A DNA stretch of 64,000 nt from Pauljensenia sp018375675 (GTDB taxonomy: Bacteria > Actinomycetota > Actinomycetes > Actinomycetales > Actinomycetaceae), in assembly GCA_041432705.1 (NCBI GenBank), contig JAPWAE010000009.1, positions 1 to 64,000 of the forward strand. The letters are read 5' to 3'. The translations under genes and the position numbers were made by a program. The first letter of the stretch is position 1; the number at the start of each line of letters is the position of its first letter. The notes below the pieces were generated by a model that ran no database searches, was not told the origin of the DNA, and was given only the letters and a program-made list of their open reading frames with translations. Of this stretch, positions 15,285-23,659 are shown piece by piece.

Positions 15285-16595
15285 ATGCACACAGAGTCGT
15301 ACCTGCACCACGGTCACACCGTTTACGAGCACCGCCTGGACGTTCCCCTCGATCATCTGCGCCCCGCCGGCGAGGACAACCCGACGATCCAGGTTTTCGC
15401 GCGCGAGGTCGTGCGCAAGGGCCACGAGGACGCGCCCTACGCGGTGTTCTTGCAGGGCGGCCCGGGCTACCCGAGCCCGCGTTTTGGCACGTTTACCGGC
15501 GGGTGGATGAATCGTCTCCTGCAGGATTACCGCGTGGTGCTCCTCGATCAGCGAGGCACGGGCCAGTCGACCCGCATGGACGCCCAGGCGCTCTCCCACT
15601 TGGACACGGACGAGGAGAAGGCCGCGTACCTGCGCCACTTCCGCCAGGATCAGATCGTGTACGACGCGGAGGCGCTGCGCCGCGAGTTGTGCGGGGATGA
15701 CCCGTGGACGACACTCGGCCAGTCTTTCGGCGGCTTCATCACGACCTCGTACCTGTCGCTGGCTCCCCAGGGATTGAAGGCCAGCCTGATCACGGGAGGC
15801 CTGCCCGGCCTCGTCCATGTGGACGACATCTACCGCCTGACGTATGAGCGCACGGCGGCGCGCAACCGCGCGTACTTCCAGCGCCATCCGGGCGACGAGC
15901 GCACGGTGCGCGAGCTGTGCGCGCACCTGGCGGACACGGAGGAGACGCTGCCGACGGGCGAGCGCCTCTCCCCCGCGCGTCTGCGCATGATCGGCATGAT
16001 GCTGGGCGGCCAGGGCAACACGGATCAGCTGCACTACCTGCTCGAGGGCCCGTGGACGTCGCTGCGAGGCGAGCGCCGTCTCTCGTCGCAGTTCCTGGCG
16101 GCGATCGGCTCGCAGGTGGACGTTGCGCCGATTTACGGCTTGTTCCAGGAGTACATCTACGCGTGCGCGACGCCGGACCTGGTGGGCACGGCGACGGGGT
16201 GGGCGGCGGATCGCCTGGCCGAGGAGATCCCGGGCTTCGCGAAGGACGCGAACCCGCTGGATGAGAGCGAGCCGTTCTACCTGACCGGCGAGCACTTCAT
16301 GCGCCGCGTGTTCGACGAGGATCCGGGCTTGGCGCCGCTGAAGGGCGTCGCGGAGATCCTCGCGTCGACGACGGAGGCGGCCCCCGTGTACCTGCCGGAC
16401 GTGCTAGCTGAAAACACGGTACCGGTGGCTGCGGCCGTGTATTACGACGACATGTTCGTGCCTCGCGAGCTCTCCCTGGACACGGGTGACCTGATCGGAG
16501 CCCACCACTACATCACGAATGAGTACCAGCACGACGGATCCGCCTATTCGGGCGGAAAGGTTGTCTCTCACCTGCTTGACCTGCTCGCGGATTGA
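15285..16595 (+). CDS. pip: S33 family proline iminopeptidase-like hydrolase
   Basis: 436 aa from ATG 15285; TACCAT eight bases upstream suggests a leaderless transcript. An alpha/beta hydrolase releasing N-terminal proline from peptides is the best reading. The oxyanion motif LQGGPGYPSPR, the LLDQRGTGQS block and the nucleophile elbow GQSFGG are characteristic of this family. Acid and base are likely within 'YYDDMFVP' and 'EYQHDGS' near the C-terminus. No signal peptide is seen, so it is probably cytosolic. The gene stands alone behind the repeat-filled gap. Confidence 0.88.
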   Translation: MHTESYLHHGHTVYEHRLDVPLDHLRPAGEDNPTIQVFAREVVRKGHEDAPYAVFLQGGPGYPSPRFGTFTGGWMNRLLQDYRVVLLDQRGTGQSTRMDAQALSHLDTDEEKAAYLRHFRQDQIVYDAEALRRELCGDDPWTTLGQSFGGFITTSYLSLAPQGLKASLITGGLPGLVHVDDIYRLTYERTAARNRAYFQRHPGDERTVRELCAHLADTEETLPTGERLSPARLRMIGMMLGGQGNTDQLHYLLEGPWTSLRGERRLSSQFLAAIGSQVDVAPIYGLFQEYIYACATPDLVGTATGWAADRLAEEIPGFAKDANPLDESEPFYLTGEHFMRRVFDEDPGLAPLKGVAEILASTTEAAPVYLPDVLAENTVPVAAAVYYDDMFVPRELSLDTGDLIGAHHYITNEYQHDGSAYSGGKVVSHLLDLLAD

Positions 16596-16625
16596 TCCGC
16601 GCGCTCCCGATTGAAAGGACTGGCT

Positions 16626-17144
16626 ATGGCCGCCTCATCAACCTGTTCTTGTCCGTGCGCCGGCTCGGTGGACCCGACTCGGGTCGCGGGGTTTGCGGCA
16701 GGCGTGGGCGCGACCGTCGCGTGGTATGCCCTGCCTGATTACGTGCGCTCGCGTCCATTGCGCGGTCTCGTGAAGGCGGGCCTGCTGGGGGTGCTCGGCT
16801 GGTCGATGGTGGCGCAGCTGCCGGAGGGCGCGGAGCTTCCGCCCTACGACGATGAGGACACGGATTGCTCGAAGTCGTCTCCCGTCGCGGGTGAGGATCC
16901 GCTCAATGGCGTCACGGAAGCGGACCCGGCGGAGCTGGCGGTTCTCGCGGGAGCGGCGCTGGGTTCGGCGATGATCACGGTGGGCGTGGAGCGCTGGCTG
17001 TTCCGCCGCGGTGAGCGTCGCCGCGCGCAGGGCGCTCGTTTTGCCCATACGAGGCAGGGGCTGGCCCTGGGCGCTCTGGAAGCGGGCCTGACCGCGCTGA
17101 CGCTCGGCGCGGGGGCTGTGCGTGAGAGGCTCTCGAAGGGCTGA
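16626..17144 (+). CDS. small membrane protein of unknown function
   Basis: 172 aa from ATG 16626, with GAAAGGA upstream. The N-terminus is Cys-rich (CSCPC at about 7-11), followed by two weakly hydrophobic regions around 27-65 and an acidic patch PPYDDEDTDC. Two more hydrophobic stretches (about 100-117 and 145-165) surround a basic RRGERRRAQ segment. It follows the S33 peptidase by 30 bases and is probably co-transcribed. I do not recognise a family. Confidence 0.75.
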   Translation: MAASSTCSCPCAGSVDPTRVAGFAAGVGATVAWYALPDYVRSRPLRGLVKAGLLGVLGWSMVAQLPEGAELPPYDDEDTDCSKSSPVAGEDPLNGVTEADPAELAVLAGAALGSAMITVGVERWLFRRGERRRAQGARFAHTRQGLALGALEAGLTALTLGAGAVRERLSKG

Positions 17145-17221
17145 TCTTCCGTCCCCCCCGCTGACGAGGCCGGGGCGCAGTGATCGGGTCCGTGCGCGTG
17201 GGCGTGCGGGCCCGACGTGCG

Positions 17222-17797
17222 TCAGAGGGTGCGTCCGGTGATGCGGCGCAGGGCTTGGCAGGAGCGCCAGGAGTTGAGGAGTCCCATGGCGAGGGGCAGG
17301 CAGACGAGGGCGGCGAGGAGCGCGGATTCGGTGGCGACGGCGATGCCACCGACGGCGAGGAAGCCGATGAACCAGGCCAGCTGCATGCGCGCGCAGGCGG
17401 TCATGACGGCGCCATCTTGCCGGGCTGCGTGCAGGGCTGCGTGGGACTCGGAGAAGATAACGAGGTCTTCGTTGCCATCCCATTCGCGGTGCCAGCGGCG
17501 GGCCGTGATAAGGAGCGCGGCGAGGAGCGCGAGGAGGATGAGTCCTCCTCCGAGGATGAGGGCCAGGGCGAGGCCGGCGAGCTTTTCGATGACCGGTTCG
17601 GGCATGGAGGAGAGTTCGACGATGGCGACGATGGCACTGACCGAGACGATCAGGAGGATGGTGACAACGTCAATGGCGATGTTGACGCGACCCTGCGTTC
17701 GCTGGCCGGCACGCACGCGGTTGTAGCGGCGCAGCTGGTCATTCCCCAGGCGGTAGGGCCGGGGCGCGGCATCGAATTGCAAGGGCTGATAGGGCAC
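17222..17797 (-). CDS. membrane protein of unknown function
   Basis: About 191 aa from GTG 17797. TATTGT precedes the GTG by six bases, so a leaderless start fits; an ATG at 17845 would lie before that promoter. Two pairs of transmembrane helices are visible: 'INIAIDVVTILLIVSVSAIV'-type at ~35-60 with 'LAGLALALILGGGLILL' at ~70-95, then 'MQLAWFIGFLAVGGIAV' and 'ALVCLPLAMGLL' near the C-terminus. It is convergent with the 16626-17144 gene. Family not recognised. Confidence 0.72.
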   Translation of the reverse strand: MPYQPLQFDAAPRPYRLGNDQLRRYNRVRAGQRTQGRVNIAIDVVTILLIVSVSAIVAIVELSSMPEPVIEKLAGLALALILGGGLILLALLAALLITARRWHREWDGNEDLVIFSESHAALHAARQDGAVMTACARMQLAWFIGFLAVGGIAVATESALLAALVCLPLAMGLLNSWRSCQALRRITGRTL

Positions 17798-17932
17798 GCC
17801 CTCACAATAGCGCTGTCCGGTAATTTTTCGCGCCTTACAAAGCAACTGTGCACTGCCCAGTTGGACACTTTTTCACTGGTCAGGATGTGCGGATTCCTCG
17901 CCATCATCACTGAAACTGCGCGGCGGCAGCGA

Positions 17933-18892
17933 TCAGCGGGTGAGCGCCATCAGCCCGAAGAGGATGAGCCCCGCCAGCACGATCATGCGAATGAAGTCCA
18001 TGACGGAGCTCCCCAGGTCCGGGAAGCGCTTGCGCAGGATCCTGAAGGTCAGGCGCACGCCGCGCGGGAGGACCCGATTAAAGAGCGCGATCTGCGCGAA
18101 CGTCATGAGGTAGCCGCTCAGCGACATGACGGCGTACAGGAGGAAGAAGAAGAGCGCGAGCTCATCCGTCATGATTCGCAGGGTTGCGACGTAGCCGATT
18201 CCGCAGCCAAAGCCCGCGAAAATGGCGAAAATCCAGGCTTTATCGAGGGCGAAGGTCACGCGCTTGAGCATCCGACCGTAGGCCTCGGAGACGGCCGGCT
18301 GCATCTCGATGGCGTACGAGGAGCGCCCCGCTCCCTTGAGCGGGTGGGCCAGGGAGTCGTAGGCGAACTTCGCTTCGGCCAGGTCCGGGGCGTTCGAGGT
18401 GGCGCGCCCGAAGGCCCACTGGGCGCCGTTGGGTTCCACGGGCGCCCACAGGCGCCCGTAGGCCATGAGGAGCTCCACGTCGTTGGGAAGGCCGTCGGTG
18501 GCAATCTCGGAGACGGGCAGGGCCTCGTCGTAGCGTCCCAGGTCGACGAGGCAGAGGGTCAGCTCGCGGGCGATTTCGGCGGATTTGGGGTGCAGGCGCA
18601 TGCCGGCCGAGGCCGTGGCCTCCGCGTCCGCGATGAGGCCTTGGCGGCGCTGGGCGCGGGCGATGAGCGCGAAGGGGTCGGCCATGTCGTCGCCGTAGGC
18701 ACGTGCGCGCGTCGCGTACTCCTCGCACAGGGGGTACAGTCCGAGGTGGTCGGCGCAGGCCGCGGCCTGGACGTCGCGACGGTAACAGGCGTCTTCACCC
18801 ACGACCTCGAGGGATTCGAGGATGGACAGGGCCGCGCGGTAGTCACCCCTGGCAAGGGCATCGTCAACGTCGGCGAAGGTGGGCGTCGTCAT
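17933..18892 (-). CDS. TPR-containing membrane protein
   Basis: 319 aa from ATG 18892, with TATCGT upstream as a possible leaderless -10. Residues 1-190 form tetratricopeptide-like helical pairs ('ALARGDYRAALSILESLEVV', 'GRYDEALPVSEIATDGLPND') that usually bind partner proteins. The C-terminal ~120 residues carry three hydrophobic helices. It would be cytosolic repeats tethered to the membrane. It is divergent from the 19109-22334 cassette, whose left direct repeat lies only 29 bases upstream. The specific role is unknown. Confidence 0.78.
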   Translation of the reverse strand: MTTPTFADVDDALARGDYRAALSILESLEVVGEDACYRRDVQAAACADHLGLYPLCEEYATRARAYGDDMADPFALIARAQRRQGLIADAEATASAGMRLHPKSAEIARELTLCLVDLGRYDEALPVSEIATDGLPNDVELLMAYGRLWAPVEPNGAQWAFGRATSNAPDLAEAKFAYDSLAHPLKGAGRSSYAIEMQPAVSEAYGRMLKRVTFALDKAWIFAIFAGFGCGIGYVATLRIMTDELALFFFLLYAVMSLSGYLMTFAQIALFNRVLPRGVRLTFRILRKRFPDLGSSVMDFIRMIVLAGLILFGLMALTR

Positions 18893-18920
18893 GGCGCATA
18901 CGATACCGCCCCGCCCACTC

Positions 18921-18950
18921 CCGAGGTGACCTCGTCCACGAAACACGGGC
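18921..18950. repeat. 30-bp direct repeat, left copy
   Basis: The sequence runs from CCGAGGTGACCTCG through TCCACGAAACACGGGC and is repeated exactly at 22326-22355. The first half, CGAGGTGACCTCG, is an almost perfect palindrome. The two copies bracket the five-gene cassette and nothing else, like att sites or recombination boundaries. Confidence 0.85.
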
Positions 18951-19108
18951 GAATCTCAGAACGCACCCTGAGCACATCGTTTCTAACCTGCGACACCGCC
19001 AAGACATTCCGCTGTCGAGCCGAATCGCACTGCAGATTGCTCAACAACCGGAGTACCCTGACCATTAAGTGACGCGCAACATACACATCGCCCAATTGTT
19101 CCAACGGA

Positions 19109-20317
19109 GTGAAGCAATGCCCCCCCCTTCCAGCTACCTCAACGGTTCCCACATCGGCAGGAACAGTAGAATTCGCCGAGTCCTTTTCGTGGGATTTTCC
19201 GGTGAAGGTGGATGCGATCCTGTCGCTCAAGGACCAGTGCGATAAACCGATCGCGGCACTCGACGAGGCGATTGGCGACGCGACGGCCGCCCGAGGGATG
19301 GTCGAACATCAGAGAGCCGCGCTGGTGAACACGGTCGTCGAACATCTGACGAATGTCATCTCCGCAGCCGAGCACGCGCTGTCATGTTTCCGCTCGCTGA
19401 AATCTGCCCTGGAGGACTACGGGGGCACCCTGAAACCCATCAGGACAGAGTTTCGAGCCATTGTCACCGACGCCAGCGGCGCCGGGCTGACGGTTTCTCG
19501 TAACGGAACGAAAGTGACCATCAGCCACCCAGCAAACGTCCCGGGCGGCGTTGGCGCCTTCTTTGCGTCGCTGCGCTCACGCTGCGAGATCAACCAGAGG
19601 AAGTTCGCCTACGCGGAAACACTGTTCGGTAGCGACCTCGCCGCGATCGATCCAACCATCTGGGATTCGACAATCCTGGCTGCATTCAACAAATTCGCCG
19701 ACACGTACGGATTCCCCACGGGATTGAATGCGACAGCTCGCCTACCCGGCTGGGCGGACACCATGCGCAATACCCTTGCAGACGGGATCGAGTCGGTCTA
19801 TCTACAGGCGAAGGGCGCCAAGTACCAGGCGCCGGCCGGACTCAAGGACGCATCCCCCTGGAAGCAGATCACCGAGCGAGGGAACCTCAAGAACTGGAAA
19901 GTCCCGGGGGTGGATGCCGTCAAGGGCGGCAGTCGAGCGATCAAGGCCGCCGATGCCCTGCGAACGGGCGGTAAGCTTGCGGGCCGCGCCTGCGCGGTCC
20001 TGGACGGAGTCGTCAGCGCCTACGACAGCTACCAGTCGGACTCCTACCACCACCCGGAGATGGGACAGGGCGAAAAGATCGCAAGAGCCGGAGTGACGGG
20101 CGCTGCCAGCGCGACAGGCGCGTACTTGGGAGCCACATACGGAGCACAACTCGGCGCAGCCATCGGTGCCGTTGGCGGCCCCGTCGGCATTCTCGCTGGA
20201 GGCGTGATCGGCGGCGTCATAGGCGGGCTAGTGGGAAGCAAAATTGGACAAAAAGCAGCGAGTCTTGTCAATGACGGCATGCACGCGCTCATCAACAGTG
20301 GAGGTTCACGGTCATGA
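19109..20317 (+). CDS. helical protein with C-terminal glycine-zipper region; putative type VII-type effector
   Basis: 402 aa if read from GTG 19109. The N-terminal ~130 residues are alpha-helical, like WXG/LXG secretion domains ('ALDEAIGDATAARGMVEHQRA'). The C-terminal 70 residues are Gly/Ala rich with repeating 'GAxxGAxxGxxGG' spacing, a glycine zipper typical of membrane-inserting toxins or pores. The best ribosome site, GGAG seven bases before ATG 19116, points to a start followed by eight Cs that is out of frame with the long ORF; seven Cs would restore frame. It is the first gene of a coupled five-gene cassette. The effector role is inference. Confidence 0.6.
   Translation: MKQCPPLPATSTVPTSAGTVEFAESFSWDFPVKVDAILSLKDQCDKPIAALDEAIGDATAARGMVEHQRAALVNTVVEHLTNVISAAEHALSCFRSLKSALEDYGGTLKPIRTEFRAIVTDASGAGLTVSRNGTKVTISHPANVPGGVGAFFASLRSRCEINQRKFAYAETLFGSDLAAIDPTIWDSTILAAFNKFADTYGFPTGLNATARLPGWADTMRNTLADGIESVYLQAKGAKYQAPAGLKDASPWKQITERGNLKNWKVPGVDAVKGGSRAIKAADALRTGGKLAGRACAVLDGVVSAYDSYQSDSYHHPEMGQGEKIARAGVTGAASATGAYLGATYGAQLGAAIGAVGGPVGILAGGVIGGVIGGLVGSKIGQKAASLVNDGMHALINSGGSRS
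19116..19126 (+). repeat. ATG plus C8 homopolymer tract, possible phase-variation switch
   Basis: Eight consecutive C bases directly follow ATG 19116, which has a well-placed GGAG. At C8 this ATG leads to a short dead-end frame; at C7 (or C10) it would enter the 402-aa frame. Slipped-strand changes in such tracts are a known switch in other bacteria. Here it is an inference. Confidence 0.55.
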
Positions 20318-20757
20318 TTTTCTGGGAAGTCTGTGGTGCGATTTTCGGGCTCATGATTATTGGCGCCTGGTACATGGAGACCTATCTCGATACCACGTTC
20401 TCTAGCAACTCCCGCATCATTACCTCGCGGATGAGCAGCAGCGCGAGAAGCCAAGCAACAACACGCCCACTTGTCGGCCTTGGCTTCTTCATCTGCAGCC
20501 TCGGAGAAGCTATTTACGACCTCAGTTCTTATTACATCGTCACGGGTATCCTCATCGTCGCCGGTATACTCTGTTTTCTTATCGCTGCCATCTATCATTT
20601 CTTCCCCTTACCCGTTCCCCGCTGGGCCGACGCTCGGTACCAGTACATGAAGCGCCACGGCATGCTGGACGAGAACGGTGACCCCCTCCCGCAGTTCGAG
20701 CTTTCGGAGGACGACGAGGAGTCCGCTGACAACGATCAGGGATGGGGGACACCATGA
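20314..20757 (+). CDS. small membrane protein of the cassette
   Basis: 147 aa, ATGA overlap with the preceding stop, so translationally coupled. Transmembrane helices at about 4-20, 53-70 and 76-97, followed by a ~45-residue acidic cytosolic tail rich in Asp/Glu. No family recognised. In context it could be an immunity or anchoring partner for the glycine-zipper protein encoded just upstream; this is inferred from order alone. Confidence 0.7.
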   Translation: MIFWEVCGAIFGLMIIGAWYMETYLDTTFSSNSRIITSRMSSSARSQATTRPLVGLGFFICSLGEAIYDLSSYYIVTGILIVAGILCFLIAAIYHFFPLPVPRWADARYQYMKRHGMLDENGDPLPQFELSEDDEESADNDQGWGTP

Positions 20758-21287
20758 GTCTGTCGACCTATTGGCTGTTGCCTCCCCGCTGGTCGTCATG
20801 CCCGAAGGAGGAGATCTCCTCGATCCTCGACCAGGCATTCGGGAGCGCCGACGACGCGCAAGAGCGAACGCCAGACAGCGATCAGCATCCGGCCGAAGGG
20901 GGCGTTATTGCCCTCGCCATCGGCCCCACCGATACCGACTACGATTTCACCCCCACCCTCCTCGTGCTCGCATCCCCCATCCCCGCGAGCACCACACCCG
21001 CGCAGGCGCTCGCCGACTCGGCACAGTCCATGTCCGATCAGGTTCCCGGCTTTCGCATGCTGGAGGATTGCGAGTGGCCGGCGCGACCCGAATCGTCACA
21101 CCTGCGCACGGGGATCTACATTCAGGGCAGCGTTCCCATCACCGCCTGCCAGTGGGCGTGGATTCATTCCGACGGTGGGAATGACTTCCTCCTCACGGCG
21201 ACTGCGACGATGACGACGCCCGCATTCGGCGACCTGAACGATGACGTTCTAGCGATCATCATGAGCCTGGAGGTGCGCAATGCCTGA
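20754..21287 (+). CDS. cassette protein with LpqN/Mog1-like appearance
   Basis: 177 aa from ATG 20754 in an ATGA overlap. It has no signal peptide or helix long enough to span a membrane. The strand/helix pattern ('PTLLVLASPIPASTTPAQAL ... GIYIQGSVPITACQWAWI ... LLTATATM') resembles PsbP/Mog1-like LpqN proteins that often accompany actinobacterial type VII loci. This is a fold impression, not a recognised match. Confidence 0.62.
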   Translation: MSLSTYWLLPPRWSSCPKEEISSILDQAFGSADDAQERTPDSDQHPAEGGVIALAIGPTDTDYDFTPTLLVLASPIPASTTPAQALADSAQSMSDQVPGFRMLEDCEWPARPESSHLRTGIYIQGSVPITACQWAWIHSDGGNDFLLTATATMTTPAFGDLNDDVLAIIMSLEVRNA

Positions 21288-21969
21288 CCGTCCCCACATC
21301 ATCATTCCGGGCGACGTCACATCGAGCTTCGCCACTTCAGAGGGACTTACCGGCGACGCGGCTCATCTCGCGACACTCATGCGCACGGCTCGCTCGCGAT
21401 TGGTCATCGCCACCACGTCTCCGGATGCTTCCCAGTGCCGCCAGGCTCTCATCTGGATGCAGCCGGGGCCCTGCGTCGTCGCCCGCACCGCTACCACCCC
21501 CGACGGCGACACTGAGACTCACATTTATCAGATCGATAACGAGGAAATTCCCCACGTCGCGGCGGCGGTATCTCCACTCACGCCTAACCCCGCCGTCTTC
21601 GATGGACCTCCCATCCTGCCGACGGCCATCGTGTACGCCGCACAGCAGGGCATGACCGAACAGACGGCCCAGCTCCTCGAGAACTATTCCTCCTACGGAC
21701 CCTCAGATTCCGCCTTCGCGCAGGCTCTCGTGTCCCAACGCTGGGCATACACCACCTGGATCCGGGAAGAACGCACGAAGAAGGGCTCCTTCGTTCCGAC
21801 CTCTACCCTCTCCACGTTCATCACGCCAGCCGCCGCCTACAGAGTCGAGGCTCCCCTTTTCGCACCCAGCACCGGGCCTCACATCCCCATCCACCCCATC
21901 TACAACACGCAGCTGTGGGCGCTCATTACATATTTCTTCACTCTGTCACCCGAGAGGAGCCTGCCATGA
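21280..21969 (+). CDS. cassette protein of unknown function, weakly EspG-like
   Basis: 229 aa, overlapping the previous gene by eight bases. Soluble, mixed alpha/beta, with 'HLATLMRTARSRLVIATT' near the start and strands around 'MQPGPCVVARTATT'. The length and layout recall ESX-associated chaperones of the EspG type, but no diagnostic motif is present. Its stop overlaps the next ATG (ATGA), keeping the five-gene coupling unbroken. Confidence 0.6.
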   Translation: MPDRPHIIIPGDVTSSFATSEGLTGDAAHLATLMRTARSRLVIATTSPDASQCRQALIWMQPGPCVVARTATTPDGDTETHIYQIDNEEIPHVAAAVSPLTPNPAVFDGPPILPTAIVYAAQQGMTEQTAQLLENYSSYGPSDSAFAQALVSQRWAYTTWIREERTKKGSFVPTSTLSTFITPAAAYRVEAPLFAPSTGPHIPIHPIYNTQLWALITYFFTLSPERSLP

Positions 21970-22334
21970 CGTACGTCGTTCTCGAATGGAATTACGACGA
22001 AGTTAATTCGATCATTGAGAAGCTCAGCAACGCGTGCGCGGAACTCAGGAAGACGCCAGCCCTCAGCGCGTCCGACACTGGCAGCGAACACGACGCAACT
22101 CTGAGCAAACACGTCACGGCACTGAACTCAACACTCAACCACATGGCGTGGATCCTGAACGGCATCTACTTGGGCCTAGCGGCCGCGACAGAAGACTTCA
22201 AGTGCACGGACGACGCGGTGGCCGACGTCATGCGCGAGATCCAACGCTACAACGACGCATACAACCACAACGACGCAGGCCCTCTTCCAACGGGGAACAC
22301 GCAGATCACAGCCGTGACACCCTCACCGAGGTGA
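21966..22334 (+). CDS. small helical WXG100-like protein of the cassette
   Basis: 122 aa starting at ATG 21966 within ATGA. Predicted helix - turn - helix around 'MAWILNGIYLG' (about 60-70), followed by 'AAATEDFKCTDDAVADVM'. Size and arrangement resemble WXG100 family type VII substrates, but the WxG itself is not exact. The last codons and stop lie within the right 30-bp direct repeat, so the cassette boundary coincides with the gene end. Confidence 0.6.
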   Translation: MTYVVLEWNYDEVNSIIEKLSNACAELRKTPALSASDTGSEHDATLSKHVTALNSTLNHMAWILNGIYLGLAAATEDFKCTDDAVADVMREIQRYNDAYNHNDAGPLPTGNTQITAVTPSPR

Positions 22335-22355
22335 CCTCGTCCACGAAACACGGGC
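22326..22355. repeat. 30-bp direct repeat, right copy
   Basis: Exact match to 18921-18950, 3,405 bp apart. It overlaps the stop codon of the last cassette gene. Sequence outside the 30 bp does not match, which supports a precise duplicated site rather than a longer homologous block. Confidence 0.85.
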
Positions 22356-22453
22356 CACCAGCATCGTCGGGAGCCAAGCACCCACTATCCTGGACCCTAT
22401 ACGCGAGGCCGCCCCGGCCTCGTCCGTCCGGCACTGTACGTAGAGGAGCCCCC

Positions 22454-23416
22454 ATGGCGACCGAGCCCGTGTTCGAGGCCATCAACTGGAACAAGATCCA
22501 AGACGACAAGGACCTCGAGGTCTGGGATCGCCTGACGGGCAACTTCTGGCTGCCTGAGAAGATTCCGCTCTCCAACGACCTGCCGAGCTGGAAGACCCTC
22601 ACCAAGGACGAGCAGCTCATGACGAACCGCGTGTTCACGGGCCTGACCCTGCTGGATACGCTCCAGGGCACGGTCGGCGCGGTGTCGCTGATCCCGGACG
22701 CGCGCACCCCGCACGAGGAGGCCGTCTACACGAACATTGCGTTCATGGAGTCGGTGCACGCCAAGTCCTACTCGTCGATCTTCTCCACCCTGCTGTCCAC
22801 GGAGGAAATCAACGAGTCCTTCCGCTGGTCGAACGAGAACGAGGCCCTGCAGAAGAAGGCCGAGATCGTCAAGTCCTACTACGACGGCAACGACCCGGAG
22901 AAGCGCAAGGTCGCCTCGACGATGCTCGAGTCTTTCCTGTTCTACTCGGGCTTCTACGCGCCCATGTACTGGAGCTCGCACGCCAAGCTCACCAACACGG
23001 CTGACCTGATCCGCCTCATCATCCGCGACGAGGCCGTTCACGGCTACTACATCGGCTACAAGTACCAGCTGGCCGTGAATGAGTCGAGCCAGGAGCGCCA
23101 GGACGACCTGCACGACTACACGTACTCGCTGCTGTACGAGCTCTACGAGAACGAGGAGCAGTACACGGAGGACCTGTACGATCCGCTCGGCCTGACCGAG
23201 GACGTCAAGAAGTTCCTGCGTTACAACGCGAACAAGGCACTCATGAACCTGGGTTACGAGGCCCTGTTCCCGGCCGACGCAACCGACGTGAACCCCGCGA
23301 TCCTGGCGGCCCTGAGCCCCAACGCGGACGAGAACCACGACTTCTTCTCGGGTTCCGGCTCGTCCTACGTGATGGGCGAGGTCGTGGACACCGAGGACGA
23401 GGACTGGGACTTCTGA
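22454..23416 (+). CDS. nrdF: class Ib ribonucleotide reductase beta subunit
   Basis: 320 aa, start fixed by AGAGGAG before ATG 22454. NrdF carries the dimetal-tyrosyl radical that drives reduction of ribonucleotides to deoxyribonucleotides by NrdE. Metal-ligand blocks 'FMESVHAKSYS' and 'RDEAVHGYYIGYKYQ' are present, and the acidic C-terminal tail ending EDWDF is the NrdE-docking peptide. The usual nrdH-nrdI-nrdE partners are not next to it. The preceding gap holds a 14-mer copy (22411-22424). It is convergent with the surface-protein gene. Confidence 0.95.
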   Translation: MATEPVFEAINWNKIQDDKDLEVWDRLTGNFWLPEKIPLSNDLPSWKTLTKDEQLMTNRVFTGLTLLDTLQGTVGAVSLIPDARTPHEEAVYTNIAFMESVHAKSYSSIFSTLLSTEEINESFRWSNENEALQKKAEIVKSYYDGNDPEKRKVASTMLESFLFYSGFYAPMYWSSHAKLTNTADLIRLIIRDEAVHGYYIGYKYQLAVNESSQERQDDLHDYTYSLLYELYENEEQYTEDLYDPLGLTEDVKKFLRYNANKALMNLGYEALFPADATDVNPAILAALSPNADENHDFFSGSGSSYVMGEVVDTEDEDWDF

Positions 23417-23500
23417 TCCTGCTATCACGCGGCCGGGTGCGCATTGTGCGCCCGGCCGCGTTGTCTATGCGCGATCCCTTTTCCTGGGCTCCCCCCAAAG

Positions 23501-23605
23501 TCGCATGCAATTCCCCCGGGTCAGTTTTTGACACCGCCTACAAACGTTGCAATTCCAACGATGCGATTTCAATGTTTGAAATGGTCGCGAGGGAATTGCA
23601 TGCGA
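23501..23605. repeat. 105-bp inverted-terminal-repeat element, copy 3
   Basis: TCGCATGCAATTC at 23501-23513 and GAATTGCATGCGA at 23593-23605, with inner CGTTGCAATTCCAACG. Its left interior differs more from copies 1 and 2 than the right half. It lies between convergent nrdF and the surface-protein gene, where it could also act as a bidirectional terminator. Confidence 0.82.
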
Positions 23606-23659
23606 CATTGGTGAGGAACCACTCCGCGCCTCTTCATTGTCATACCTAGCGGCGTACCT

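Noticed and set aside
14514..16295. 593-aa minus-strand frame over the S33 peptidase and the repeat region
   Set aside because: It spans tandem repeats and the antisense of a recognised peptidase; no plausible domain.
17180..19072. 630-aa plus-strand frame opposite two membrane-protein genes
   Set aside because: The minus-strand genes have membrane helices and TPRs; the long frame is low-complexity Gly/Glu/Arg and is explained by codon bias.
22356..22453. NrdR box upstream of nrdF
   Set aside because: I looked for the 16-bp ACACTATATATAGTGT-like motif and found no convincing match in the leader.
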